DNA of 58,978 nt from Pelargonium tetragonum (lineage: Eukaryota > Streptophyta > Magnoliopsida > Geraniales > Geraniaceae). A program made the translations under genes and the position numbers. Under the pieces are notes generated by a model. The model did not search any database, was not told where the DNA came from, and saw only the letters and a program-made list of their open reading frames with translations. Shown one piece after another: positions 28,173 to 38,574 of this stretch (position 1 is the stretch's first letter; every line of letters begins with the position of its first letter). The DNA is taken from NCBI GenBank assembly GCA_036897445.1, contig JAYMTL010000124.1, positions 1-58,978 of the forward strand, written 5' to 3'.

Positions 28173-29747
28173 ACGCCAGACTTTTGTGCGAACTCTAAAT
28201 TTCTAGGTTCTTTATTTATATGAGATACCTAACTGGGGTTTCTTGTTTACTAGTATTTCATTAAGGCGATATCTGTTATGTGTTACGAGAAGACCTTTCC
28301 TTAGTTAATGCAAAGGCTACCCTTATGTATACTACTTGCAAACAAAGTCCTTATCATTCTTTTTATCCACAGTAGTAAGTATTAAAATAGCTTAAGTTAA
28401 GTAGAAATACCCGCCTAAACAAAATTCTGCTCTGCCTCTCATCTCTAGCACAGTAACTCCGTCTTCCCTTACTCCGAGAAAAGCCTCTCCTTTTCTAAAT
28501 CTTTTATACGGTAGAGCGCAAGTCAAACGGATCCTATGCCGTAGGTTCAAATAGTCTTTACAGTTTCCCGGTCAAAGTTCTCGTTTCTATTCTGCCTAGT
28601 GGGATTCTTCTATTTTATCCAAGACTCGCAATACCGACGAGAAGAAAAAGAAGGTAATAAAGGAAGAGAAAGAGATTCCGGAAAAGAAAAGAAGATTCTT
28701 AACTAGCTTTAGAACCCCTACTATACTCGCCCCGATTCGATGTAGATATAAATCGAACTTTGTGTGTGTGTTATGGCTCCTGTATCTAGGCAGTATTCCC
28801 TTTTTATAACGGAAACGGGTGATCCAAGTACTATCTTCTAAGAGCCCCTTTTAACCGCTAGTTAGGGTTTTCTTATATAAGGTTTGAGAATTTCTTCAAG
28901 AGAATAAAAAAAGACAATCCAGATTAAGATATATTAGGTAAATTACATATATACGCTCAAGCTAGCCTGCTAAAAACTCTAAAATATAAAAAGTGTTTCG
29001 TGAAATTCTATATTATGGGGTCCTGCTTAAGAGACGGTGCTCTTTCACTCGAGTTTTATACATATTATTTAAAAACCCACGACTTTTATGTTTATGATAG
29101 CTTTAACTAGTTTTTATTTTTATTAACCCAAGAAAGACTTTTATTATACCCTAATCTAAACCTAACCCGGACCCTGGAGGTTTGACTTGTACTCTCTAAG
29201 TCTTATACTTTTGTGCCTTTTTTTATTACAAAAACAGGTTTTAATAATTTGATATCAATAAAATTATAACTAAAGGAGACATCTAAGGAAAGAAGAATGT
29301 AAGAAACCCTATGTTTAAGGACTTTACAAAAAAGTGTCATATACAAAGTCAGTCTTGTAAACGTAACCCGGCGGGGCTAAAAAAGCTAAAGTTCTTTTTC
29401 AGTTTAAGTTTTGAAGCAAGTTCTAATCAATTCAATAAGTTTATTCCATATGTTCTGTCTCGGACTAAGCAAATTTGCGAAAGTATAGTAGTGCCTAAAG
29501 TAGTCCCAGCTAGCAGAAATTCCTTTGTGAGATATTTGGGTTGAGTCTTTTTTTTCTGTATTTATATAAGGGTTCTGCCCCATATTACTACTTACACTTC
29601 CAAGAGTTATATTACAAGCTTTCTGCTAAGCTAATAAGGGGTGGATTAAAGTTCTTTAAAAAAGTATAGATATATTTCCTCTAGGTATCCAAGCTCGACT
29701 GAAAACCGAAATCCTTAGGAACTTTATATCTAATAAGCGGGAAGCCT

Positions 29748-29771
29748 TTGACCTAATCCTAATTAGGTTAA
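29748..29771. repeat. 10-bp hairpin, 4-nt loop
   Basis: TTGACCTAAT and ATTAGGTTAA pair over 10 positions (one G-T) around the loop CCTA. A tetraloop hairpin like this would be stable in RNA. It lies about 2.2 kb beyond the 3' end of trnC, too far to be its processing signal. Confidence 0.8.
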
Positions 29772-31928
29772 ACCCTAGCTCTTACTACTAGCTTCCTCTT
29801 GGACCTGGTGCCTATACTTCGAAAAAGTCTCCAAAAAAACTTTAGGGTTTTCATGCATTTTTATACCATACTTAACTTTTGCTGTGACGTTTACCCTGAG
29901 TTTCATATCCCTCATTTTGAGAATGCTGAATTAAACTCTTGTTTTAAATACTACTACGAGTTTTTCTGATCGGGCTTATTGCCTCTAACCCCGGGAACGT
30001 AGAAGTATACGAAAAAAGGATCCCTCGGAGTTTACTAATATAAGTCAGAGTTTCTGGGTCAAATTCATCTCGATGCATGGAAGTTGTTGGTGTCTAGAAT
30101 CTGTTCTATCTAATTTACTTTTTTAATCTTATGATATTGAGTAAATGTAAGGAAAAGGCGAAGGTACGATTCGCCGCCGGACTGAGTTCTCCTAGTATTG
30201 AAATTGCAAGCAAACACCTTCACATTTTTGAATTCATATTGAGTTTTCTTTATAGTTCTATAGAATTCTAACTTTCCGGACAGTAACTTAGTGCAAGGAG
30301 TCTCTCAATAGTCGTCAACTACAAGGTTTTTATTCCTTAGTCCGTAATGTTGAAGTACATAATCGCATAAATTGCCAGCATTCTTCTTCTCAGTAACAAG
30401 TAACATATGCAGTAATTAAGTAGTCAAAGCACACCCTACGTAGCGACCGCTTACTCTAATCAATACAACGAATGCTGTGCCAATAAGCTTCGATATCTAT
30501 ACTACATTCTACACTCTAAGAAGGTTCCTTTTCAAAGGCATTTTCTGACTCCCACTTTGACTTCCAAAATCTAAATTTTGTTACCCCTCCCCTAGTTATA
30601 GTTAAAGCAAGAATGATTCACGAACGTTTATCTCTTTTTAGCCACAACTCTAACTCTTTGAGAGGCCTCAAGAGAAACTCATTCCATAACAGTAATACCA
30701 AGGGTTGGTTCCCTCGTTTTCGTACCCAGTGCAAGCAAAGGGGCTAGACCTTCTATTCGTAAGTAGGAATACAAAAGGAAGAATCTTTACTATAAAAAAA
30801 TTGACCTTGGCCTCAAATACAAGAAGAAGTAGGGTATTCACACAAAAGTAAAGAAAGTGACGTTGTAGAAAAAAGTAGGCCTGCTTAGAAAGCCTTACGC
30901 AAACCACTAAACTAGAGACTCCCAATATCTAAAACGCGTACTGCCTCATCAACTCTTCCGCTCTTTCTTTCTATGTTATGGGCAAGAAAGCTAGCAACCA
31001 AGGAACCCCGAGAAGTTGGGGACACCATACACTTAGGATAAGACTCTGTAGAAGAAACACCGCTCGTGAACATTCTCTTACGAATCCTTTTTTGTTTTGA
31101 AACAGCTTCTTCCGCAGTTAAGTATGGTATGTTTCTATACTCTATTTAAGAATAAGATAGGGAGTAAAAAAAGAAAAAAAAACTTTGTATAAATTTGTTA
31201 TAATTATAGGGGAATCCCAGTTATGCTGTATTAATAAAAAGTGCTCTTTTATCTTACTACTAAATAAGTTAGCCGTTCATTTAAAATCTTAATGAGGGAG
31301 TTTTACATCTGAGACATTTAGTATTACTTACTTATTTATAAGCTTAGGTTATCCAATGAAAACTTTATTTTAGGCCTTAGTAACAGTTTTTAGTTCTCGG
31401 GTCTCTGATAAGCTTTGTTATGATAGCTATTTCTAAACGGGAAAGTTTTAGTTCGTTCATTCTGGATACAAGATGAAAAGCTAGTGAGCTGTTATTTTTA
31501 TTATCTGGTGCAAGATTTATGCTTTAACCTAGGGCTTCTTTCAGCTGTAAACCCCTTTTTTTACTTAATAGTTATATAATACGCGGCCTAAGGGTTACCT
31601 TCTTTACGTAAGTTTACTCATTAACATTAATAAGATGTAAGATTCCAACTGTAACCATTCGGAATTACTAACTTAGTCAAATAACCTCTAAAAAAGAACT
31701 CGGACACCACTCTAATTTCGAAACTCCCGACCCTTAGCCTTTAAAAATACAAGAAAAAAGTACCGAATTCTAAGCTTTATAGCCTCAAAAAATTCTGTAT
31801 TGGTTCCTAGTGTTACTTATTTACAAGAATTTTTAGGAATTAAAGGAATAGAATTTCAAAATTGAAAAGCAACCGCTTTATCCGGGTGAAATTCTCAGTT
31901 TTGAGCTCCAGGCCTCTAGTCATCCTAT

Positions 31929-32000
31929 AGGAACCAGTCGGATTCGAACCGACGTATATAAGTTTTGCAGACTCATGCCTTACCACTTGGCTACGGTTCC
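31929..32000 (-). tRNA. trnC: tRNA-Cys(GCA), bacterial/organellar type
   Basis: This tRNA delivers cysteine to the ribosome in response to UGC and UGU codons. Read on the minus strand it folds as a full 72-nt cloverleaf. The acceptor GGAACCG pairs with TGGTTCC over 7 bp, ending in G-U. U8 and A9 follow, then a D-arm GCC-AAGTGGTAA-GGC. The anticodon stem TGAGT/ACTTA has one G-U, and its loop CTGCAAA gives anticodon GCA. The variable region is 5 nt (TATAC). The T-arm GTCGG-TTCGAAT-CCGAC is perfect. Base 73 is U, the discriminator known for tRNA-Cys, and no CCA is encoded. The D-arm and anticodon loop resemble bacterial tRNA-Cys (Bacillus type) and plastid trnC, and seem unlike the native plant mitochondrial trnC as I recall it. 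A bacterial-like trnC2 acquired by transfer is known in angiosperm mitochondria and is one explanation. No protein gene lies nearby, so it appears to be transcribed alone. Every arm pairs, so it is probably functional. Confidence 0.95.
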
Positions 32001-33966
32001 CTTTTCTTTGAGTTAATAAGATTTTTTGGGGGCTTTTCTTAGGTTTTTATCTTATCTTATACAGATACAGGAAAGACTAAACAACAAGGGATCCAGAAAG
32101 CAAGTATAGCTCTAAGGAAAAAGGCGTAGGTGTTCCTAATAATGCAGGTAAAGTCTAAATACTAAATAAAAGAGGAAGTCTCTAATCTGAGAGGGATGTC
32201 AATAACAGAACTAGGCTTTAAGAATGAAAGTAAGGAAATGAACTAAAATCTTAGTAACAACTTGGAGGAGAGTTTTCTATCTCCCTTACCCATTCCTTAA
32301 AAGTCAATTGATTAAGAACCTAAGGAAACTTATGAAAGGGCAAACTCTCTGTCTATTAACAAATCAATACAAGGGAGACTGTAGGGAGAGAATAGAAGAA
32401 AAACCCTAAGGGTATATTTTCTATTTACATAATACCTAAGAAAGATTATTAAACAAGGTAAGTAAGTCAACTAACCTATAGAAAGAATCTTTCATACTAA
32501 TTAAAGAAATCCGATCAATAATGAATCTATGGGATAAACTTACTAGGGATAAAGACTGAGAAAGTTATAGGTATTAAGGTAGGTATTACAAAGACAGGTA
32601 ATGTAATTAAAAGGTGTATCTTATACCCTAGTAAGCCCTAAGTAGGAACTATAAATAGGATAGGTTTCCTAGAATAAAAATAAGGAATAACAGAGTTTAG
32701 TTTAGGATAAGGTGTCCTGTCTGGTATATAAATTTAATTAAGTAGTCTTGCTTTTTGAAATTCAGTTAGTTCGGGAGAAAGATTTAAAACAAATAAGCCC
32801 TCTTAAGAGATTTCCTCGTTGTTAGTTTTAGAGATATAGTAAAACTTCGGTAAACAGAAAACCCTTTTTAGATTTCCTCTATTTTTTAAATCAAAAAGGG
32901 ACATACGTGATTATAGAAAGCTCTTTTATAAGATAAGGGGTGGCAAAAGTCAAATCTAAATTATTAAGAGTCAAGGGCTACTGTATTTCTGTTAAACTTT
33001 ACCCGGTACTAATAAGTCAAGTAGTTTAAGACCTCATACTTGGCGAAGAGCGAATTTCCTAAAAACTTTTTCTAATTATAGACTTAAAGTAGAACTGTAA
33101 AACCCGGGCCATAATTAAGTAGACCGGCAAAGGGGCTCAAATAACACGTCCTCAAGATCCTTGTATTTTGACCAAGTCCTATGGGGATTCCCTTTAGAAC
33201 TAAAGTTCCCCTTTTAAGTTTTAAGATTAAGTCCTCTACCCGCAAAAAAACTAAAAGCTGCTAATGATAACCTGTTAAAGGATACCGCTAATTATTATTA
33301 TTCTTGCAGGACTTTCTGAGGGATAGGCTTTAAACTAAAAGCAATGGGTTACTGGTTTTTAGCGCAAACTGGAGTTTTCTTTCATATTAATAGCCTATGT
33401 GATACCGATTCCGGCCTCTTTCGTCTACTTTATTTATACTGTCCCCTAGTCACAATTAACAGGGTTATTAAGACTATATCTAGGCACTCTTTCATAAAAG
33501 TTCTATTACTAAAGACTCTATTTTGCTAATCCCATAACAGCATACCTTGGGCAGGGCTTTTTGAGCTTTCTTTCTAAACAGGGAATTCTAAGGAATAAGT
33601 TTTCAATACTTCTAAGGATCCCTCTAGAGTAGTCTATAGTAAAATTACGAGCATACTCTTTTACAAGCTAAATACGCGGTACCTTTATTCTCTAAAACCC
33701 GGAATTTCCCTCTTAAAAAGGGTCACTCTATTTTATCTACAGTTTCCCTAGAACTTTTAGCAAATTTAAGGGTTTGCCTAAAAAGAACTAATTTATTCAA
33801 GAATAGTAGGAAAGTAGAAGGGTAAACAACTTACAAGTATATAAGGAAATCGCAAAAGAAGAAAGGTTTTAATCCTTGTATATGTAAAATCCTTTTTACA
33901 GGGTTCGGGGGGAGTACTTCATTTTGATGGTATAGCTTTGTACTTTTACAAAAGCAGCTTTTTTTA

Positions 33967-33974
33967 GGGGCCCC
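33967..33974. repeat. mini-palindrome GGGGCCCC
   Basis: This is a copy of the GGGGCCCC core following a TTTTTTA tract. Confidence 0.8.
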
Positions 33975-34620
33975 GCAGCAAGTCTATTTTCCTACTCTTG
34001 GACAAACTTATTTAAATCGAATCCTTTTAGACTTATGTAACATAAAATTGAGTTTATAGGATCCGCAACTTCACAAGTGGCTGGCTTCTTTTTTAACTTA
34101 ACAAGGACGACTAAAGGGTAAGCCCTTTATTATACAGTATATTACAAAAGTTTCAAAACTATATAAGTTCATAACCTAGCAGAAGAGGAGTAGATTTTGA
34201 CTTGTTAACTAATAGCATTAATTAAGGAAGGAGCGTGCAAATCTCATTCATAATTGATTGTTAGGCTCGCCTTGTGTTTTGACTTACTTAGTGCCCGCAT
34301 TTCTTTTATATATTCTTCCCCCCTTTTGCCTATAGTCCTTAACTCTACTGTGTCTGATCTCATTAGGGTCCCCACTTTACTTCAGTAAGAGTGAGGCTTT
34401 CTCATATAAAACTCTGTCTAGTCGGGGCTTTTATAACAATCCCTTTTTTAAATCTTCGGTATACCCCTGAGCACAACTGTAGTAATTTACTTTACTGCAA
34501 AGGAGAGCCCCTTATTAAGACGATGTAGGAGTTATTCAAAGCGACCACCTTATAACCGAATAACCGAGTCTGAAAAAAGCTATAATAAAAAGGGAATATC
34601 CGGATACTCCTTCGGGACTT

Positions 34621-34655
34621 AGTCAAAATTATATTATCGATTGTTAATTTTGACT
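34621..34655. repeat. 11-bp inverted repeat, 13-nt loop
   Basis: AGTCAAAATTA at 34621-34631 is matched exactly by its reverse complement at 34645-34655. The transcript would form an 11-bp hairpin with a 13-nt loop. A 15-bp tandem duplication begins 16 bases further on, so the two form a small repeat cluster. No gene flanks it. Confidence 0.9.
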
Positions 34656-34670
34656 ATCTTAAGGAGAAAC

Positions 34671-34704
34671 TAAGTTTGTTTCAAATAAGTTTGTTTCAAA
34701 TAAG
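34671..34704. repeat. 15-bp tandem duplication
   Basis: The unit TAAGTTTGTTTCAAA occurs twice head to tail (34671-34685 and 34686-34700) with no mismatch, followed by TAAG, the start of a third copy. The identity suggests a recent slippage event. It is not in a reading frame I can support. Confidence 0.95.
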
Positions 34705-36084
34705 AAAATTCTGTACCTTTAGAAAAACGCTTGCCATTAGGAAACCCACATATAAGATAAGACTTAGTTAGCAAAGCATTACAACTAACTTCATTGAATA
34801 ATAGGACCGGCATAGCTCATACTACTCAGCTAGGGTCTAGGAGAAGCCTTTGCGTATTTTACAGATCCATTTATTTTGAATTAAACAGGAAAGTAATACC
34901 TTTTTTGTAACACATGCTATCAGATAGCTTTGAGATTATACATCTAAATTCTCATAGGGTACTTTATCCGAAGCTTGATAGAAATGTGTCAATAGAGTTC
35001 ATATAAAATAAAGGAAAGATTTTCCCTTTGGAGAGATCCGAAACGTAGAATTATGTATATTAAAGGTACGTGCGAGACTTTTTTTACACTACTCAGGACC
35101 CTTTTTACAAAGAGGAAACTCTTCTCTTCAAAATAAAAAGAAAGAGACTCCGCTGCTACACCCCCTATATCCCGAAATACAAGAAAATTATTGACTCTTA
35201 TAAGCTAATGCAAATGACACCCCTCCTTAAGGGCAAGTACACGTGTGTTAAATCTGGTATAGTTTATAGAGTCAAAGTGGGAGAGGATGTCCCATGTGTT
35301 AATAAAAAGACTACCTTGCTTGGCTTAGAAGAGCCAGGAAAGGTACTGGACCGAACTAATAAAACGTAAGGCAGCCCTTTTCACACGAAGACCGCAGGTG
35401 GAATAACTATAAAATCTAGAATTAGTTATATCCACTTCTATATACCTTACACAACTCCGTGTCGAAACTTAAAAACTTAACTTCTCGAATTAATACAAGG
35501 AAACCTGGTATCCTCTCTTTATAGGGAAAGCGCGGCTTATAAGCTAAACAACCCACAAACGGAGTTTAAGGGCTCTACTATTGTAAAACTTAGCTGAATA
35601 AGAACTGTTCTAGAAATATTAAATTAAGGAAGACTTTATTTAAATGTTATCTATACTAAGTACTAAGTGATTGTTGCAACCTTTTTAAAAGGAGTAATAT
35701 ACAAGGTTTATTACGAGGCCTAGATTACGTAAATCGACCCTTACCTTTAAATTTAAAAGAGTAATTAAGTATAAGTACTCGCTTAATCAAAAGTAAGAAG
35801 ATAAGGGATCTTCTAGGGTGGGGTTACGTCCAACACGAGGGGTACTCTTAAGATTAGAAAATGAGAGCCGGGGCTAAGGGTTTCCTTTTTATATAGCAAA
35901 GGTACTAATACCTTTACTAGTATCGAAAATCCAGTAAAATACCTTGACGTAAGTGCTTAAAAGTTTAATAAGCTACACTACGGGTATATGTCTAATTAAC
36001 TCTAGACTTTCGGGGTCCCTCTCAAGTAGAATTCATTACCTTGACTGGCGGGCAAGTAACTAGAATACAAATCGGTGTGTGGGA

Positions 36085-36110
36085 AATGCTTATAAAATTT
36101 TATAAGCATT
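36085..36110. repeat. perfect 26-bp palindrome
   Basis: The 13-bp arm AATGCTTATAAAA is followed directly by its exact reverse complement, with no spacer. With my rough base frequencies such a perfect palindrome is expected about 0.003 times in a window this long. It lies in gene-free DNA about 4 kb upstream of the minus-strand trnC. It could form a cruciform, bind a dimeric protein, or fold at an RNA end. No gene lies beside it to decide. Confidence 0.95.
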
Positions 36111-37605
36111 AATTCACGACTATAAATAAAAAGAAAATTGACTTGCTTGAGTGTCCGAATTTTTTAAGGATAATGTAACATATAGTATAGTCTTTTTCAT
36201 TGACCATTGACAATAGCTTGAGCCTGAGATAAGACTTAACGAGATGAAAAAGAAATAGCTATATAAGGTAAGGATTTAAAGTTATGCTTAACAAAGTGTA
36301 ACCTAAATTATTAACAACAGGACCTCTGATTGGCAAGGTAAAGCCTTTTATTTACGTACGGAACTTCTTCATCATCAGGTACCGGCTTGCATATTCCAAT
36401 TTCAGGCACCCATAGGATACGCCTAAAGTTGTATTCTTAACCCTTAACTTCGTTACCTTATAGTAAAGCCTAGATAAACCTAAATTCTTTTGTTGTAATG
36501 TAATACTTGGGGGCTTTGCCGTAGAAATTTTTTAAGAGCTCCTATTTTTGTTAAAAAGAAAGCTTTACACCAATATCCAAGAACAACTAGCCATAAGAAA
36601 TTGCAGTAATATAAAGCGGGATCCTTTTAAGGCCTTACCTCCTCTTGGGTTCCTTGCGAAAATAGTAGATTAACAGCCAAATTCCAAGACTAAAAACCCT
36701 TAGGCAAATAAAATCTAAGTAAAAGGAAGGTAACCCGTAGAAACCCGAAACTGGGATAGCAACAAGTAAACTTTTTACTAAAACAGACTTCAAGAGCCCT
36801 TAAAGGGGTAAGTACTCAAAAAGGAATACCTGGGCGATAAGGACTGCCTAACTGGGAGGGGCTTCCCTATCTATACAAGTCAAAAATTTTTGAAGTAAAC
36901 TGCCTCTAAATTTTGATCCAATAATCCGCAAAAACTAAAACTTTCCCTGAAATTGACTATTGTTATCAGATATGTATATTACGCTAGTAATGAAAATCTC
37001 CCTTTTTTAGTGTTAAATTCTTTGAAAAGTGTCCCTATTTACAACTGCTTTTCTAACTAGAGACTTTTTTTATAATTGTTATTGTTTGCTGTGCATTAGT
37101 CTCTCTCTTGCCCTAGGTTGTACCAGCATAGACTTACGCTTATTCGTAGGACTTACCTTGGTTTTTTTGGCTATGTACTTTACCCTCTTTTTTAAGAATG
37201 CTTATCTCGAGGGAGCCCATTATATCCCGGTCAGTGCTTTCTGAATAAAAAAATAGAAAAGGGATACAAGTAAAGCAATTCTTTCATTTTATGTTACCCC
37301 ATAAGTATTATTTAACTACACACACCAAAAGTAAGCGTCTCAGGAAAGAGTAACCTAATGAGCAACTAAAGGCCTCGTATAAACCTAATATATAAGATTG
37401 AAGCACTTATTAGGAAAGCAACACTTTGCAATTAAAGTTCAAACCTATACTTGCGAGCCCCTGACTTCGTATCTAAAACTCCCAATACTGTAAAATTGAC
37501 TACAAAAAAGGTAGTAGAACTCTACGACTTCAAATCCTTGTTATATTTCTTTATAAATTTAAATACTTAGGGTTATGCTTTTCAGTAGAAGAATAGATCA
37601 AGATC

Positions 37606-37616
37606 TTTTTTTTTTT
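37606..37616. repeat. T11 homopolymer tract
   Basis: Eleven T in a row are preceded by AGATC. No hairpin stands directly before it, so it is not called a terminator. Confidence 0.85.
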
Positions 37617-38491
37617 ATTTAATTCATTTTTTATAAAGACCGCTTCCAATATACAAGTCTTTGAGTTCACTTACAAGGGTGTAACTGCCAATAATGAAAA
37701 ATGAAAAGAGATTGAAGCTCTTACATACTTTTTACCGGGAGTATGCTTAAGTTTTAGAGTAGAGCCCTCTTATATCTTGAAGAAGTAGAAGAAATTAATA
37801 TTCTAAGTTAAGCTTTGCTCTACGGCGGTTTCTGAGTATATCTAAGTTAGGAGTTACAGGACCGCTAGAATAGAACTCTTGATTAGGGCCCACTTATACT
37901 AAAAAAAGCTGTACTTCCCGCTTGGGAGTGTCTCCCTTTTCTTGAAATTCAGAAGGAGGGGGAACTAAGAATCCTGTACCGGGCAGCGGGTCAATTTTCC
38001 AACGCCCCTAGAATAAAGAAGAATAACCAAAGCACCTTATCAGGTCAGACAGACTGCGAGAAAAACACCTGATAAAGTAGGATACTTTTAATTGCTCCGG
38101 GGGGTTGTACTCTAAATAGACACAGTAAGTGACAAGAATAAAATTATTAGGGAGAACTCGTATGAAGTTACAGCTTAAAGGAGATGTTCCAAACAAATAG
38201 GGCCCCTTGATCTCGTTATTAGGTTATATATATAAAGAGAGCTCTTCTATCTTGCTTGTTAAGCACGGGAACACACTTATTTTAAGCAAACGACTCAAAG
38301 CAATAGAATTTTATCTGGAGTATAGTAAAGGAGATTAATTCTATTAATTAGTAGATACCTGCTTTCCAGCCCTTTACTGCTCCTACTTAGGATTAAATCT
38401 CAGGAACCTGTCTTGACAGGTTGATGGGTTGTAAATGAAGTAATTCAATCAAGATCTTGTATTTTCCTTTTAAACTTCTTGTAATTCAACC

Positions 38492-38574
38492 GGAGCCTAA
38501 TCTGAATTTGAACTGGGAATCAACCCATGGACACGGCTTTCAAAAGCCGGTTTGTCGAACTTTTTAGCATACTC
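38492..38574 (-). other. degenerate tRNA-like element, possibly tRNA-Ser(UGA) remnant
   Basis: On the minus strand this 83-nt stretch has several tRNA-like parts in the right order. An acceptor-like pair GAGTATG/TAGGCTC gives six of seven pairs, counting two G-U. A strong anticodon-like hairpin has CGGC and GCCG around TTTTGAAA, which contains UGA. A short variable-arm-like hairpin TGGG-TTGATT-CCCA follows, then GTTCAAATTC, which looks like a T-loop. The length suits a class II tRNA (Ser, Leu or Tyr). Against it: the anticodon loop is 6 or 8 nt instead of 7, no D-arm pairing is visible, G18G19 is missing, and the T-stem hardly pairs. I read it as a decayed tRNA or a chance hairpin, not a working gene. 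Confidence 0.25.

Larger units (their letters stand above)
20000..31928. other. gene-free spacer downstream of trnC
   Basis: This stretch lies on the 3' side of the minus-strand trnC and holds no recognisable gene. The longest frame in the window (112 codons, 26482-26820 minus) is here but shows no domain. Seen in it are GGGATCCC copies at 20994-21001, 26858-26865 and 28165-28172, GGAATTCC at 22405-22412 and 23439-23446, a 7-bp tandem pair at 22093-22106, a richer patch (about 42% G+C) near 28441-28680 ending in a polypurine tract, and a 10-bp hairpin at 29748-29771. Confidence 0.7.
32001..38491. other. gene-free spacer upstream of trnC
   Basis: This segment lies 5' of the minus-strand trnC. 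An A- and purine-rich, T-poor island on the plus strand runs from about 32080 to 32720. Further on are GGGGCCCC at 33967-33974, an inverted repeat at 34621-34655 followed at once by a 15-bp tandem duplication, a perfect 26-bp palindrome at 36085-36110 and a T11 tract at 37606-37616. Frames of 99 codons (35070-35369) and 71 codons (37029-37244) show no recognisable domain. I cannot define a promoter for the tRNA. Confidence 0.7.

Noticed and set aside
28598-28810. Stop-free run with a lysine/glutamate-rich start over the higher G+C island
   Set aside because: No clear start codon and no motif. The charged part comes from a GAAG-rich polypurine tract.
35070-35369. 99-codon frame on the plus strand starting with GTG, lysine-rich
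   Set aside because: Basic composition suggested a ribosomal protein, but no conserved motif is recognisable and its length is within chance.
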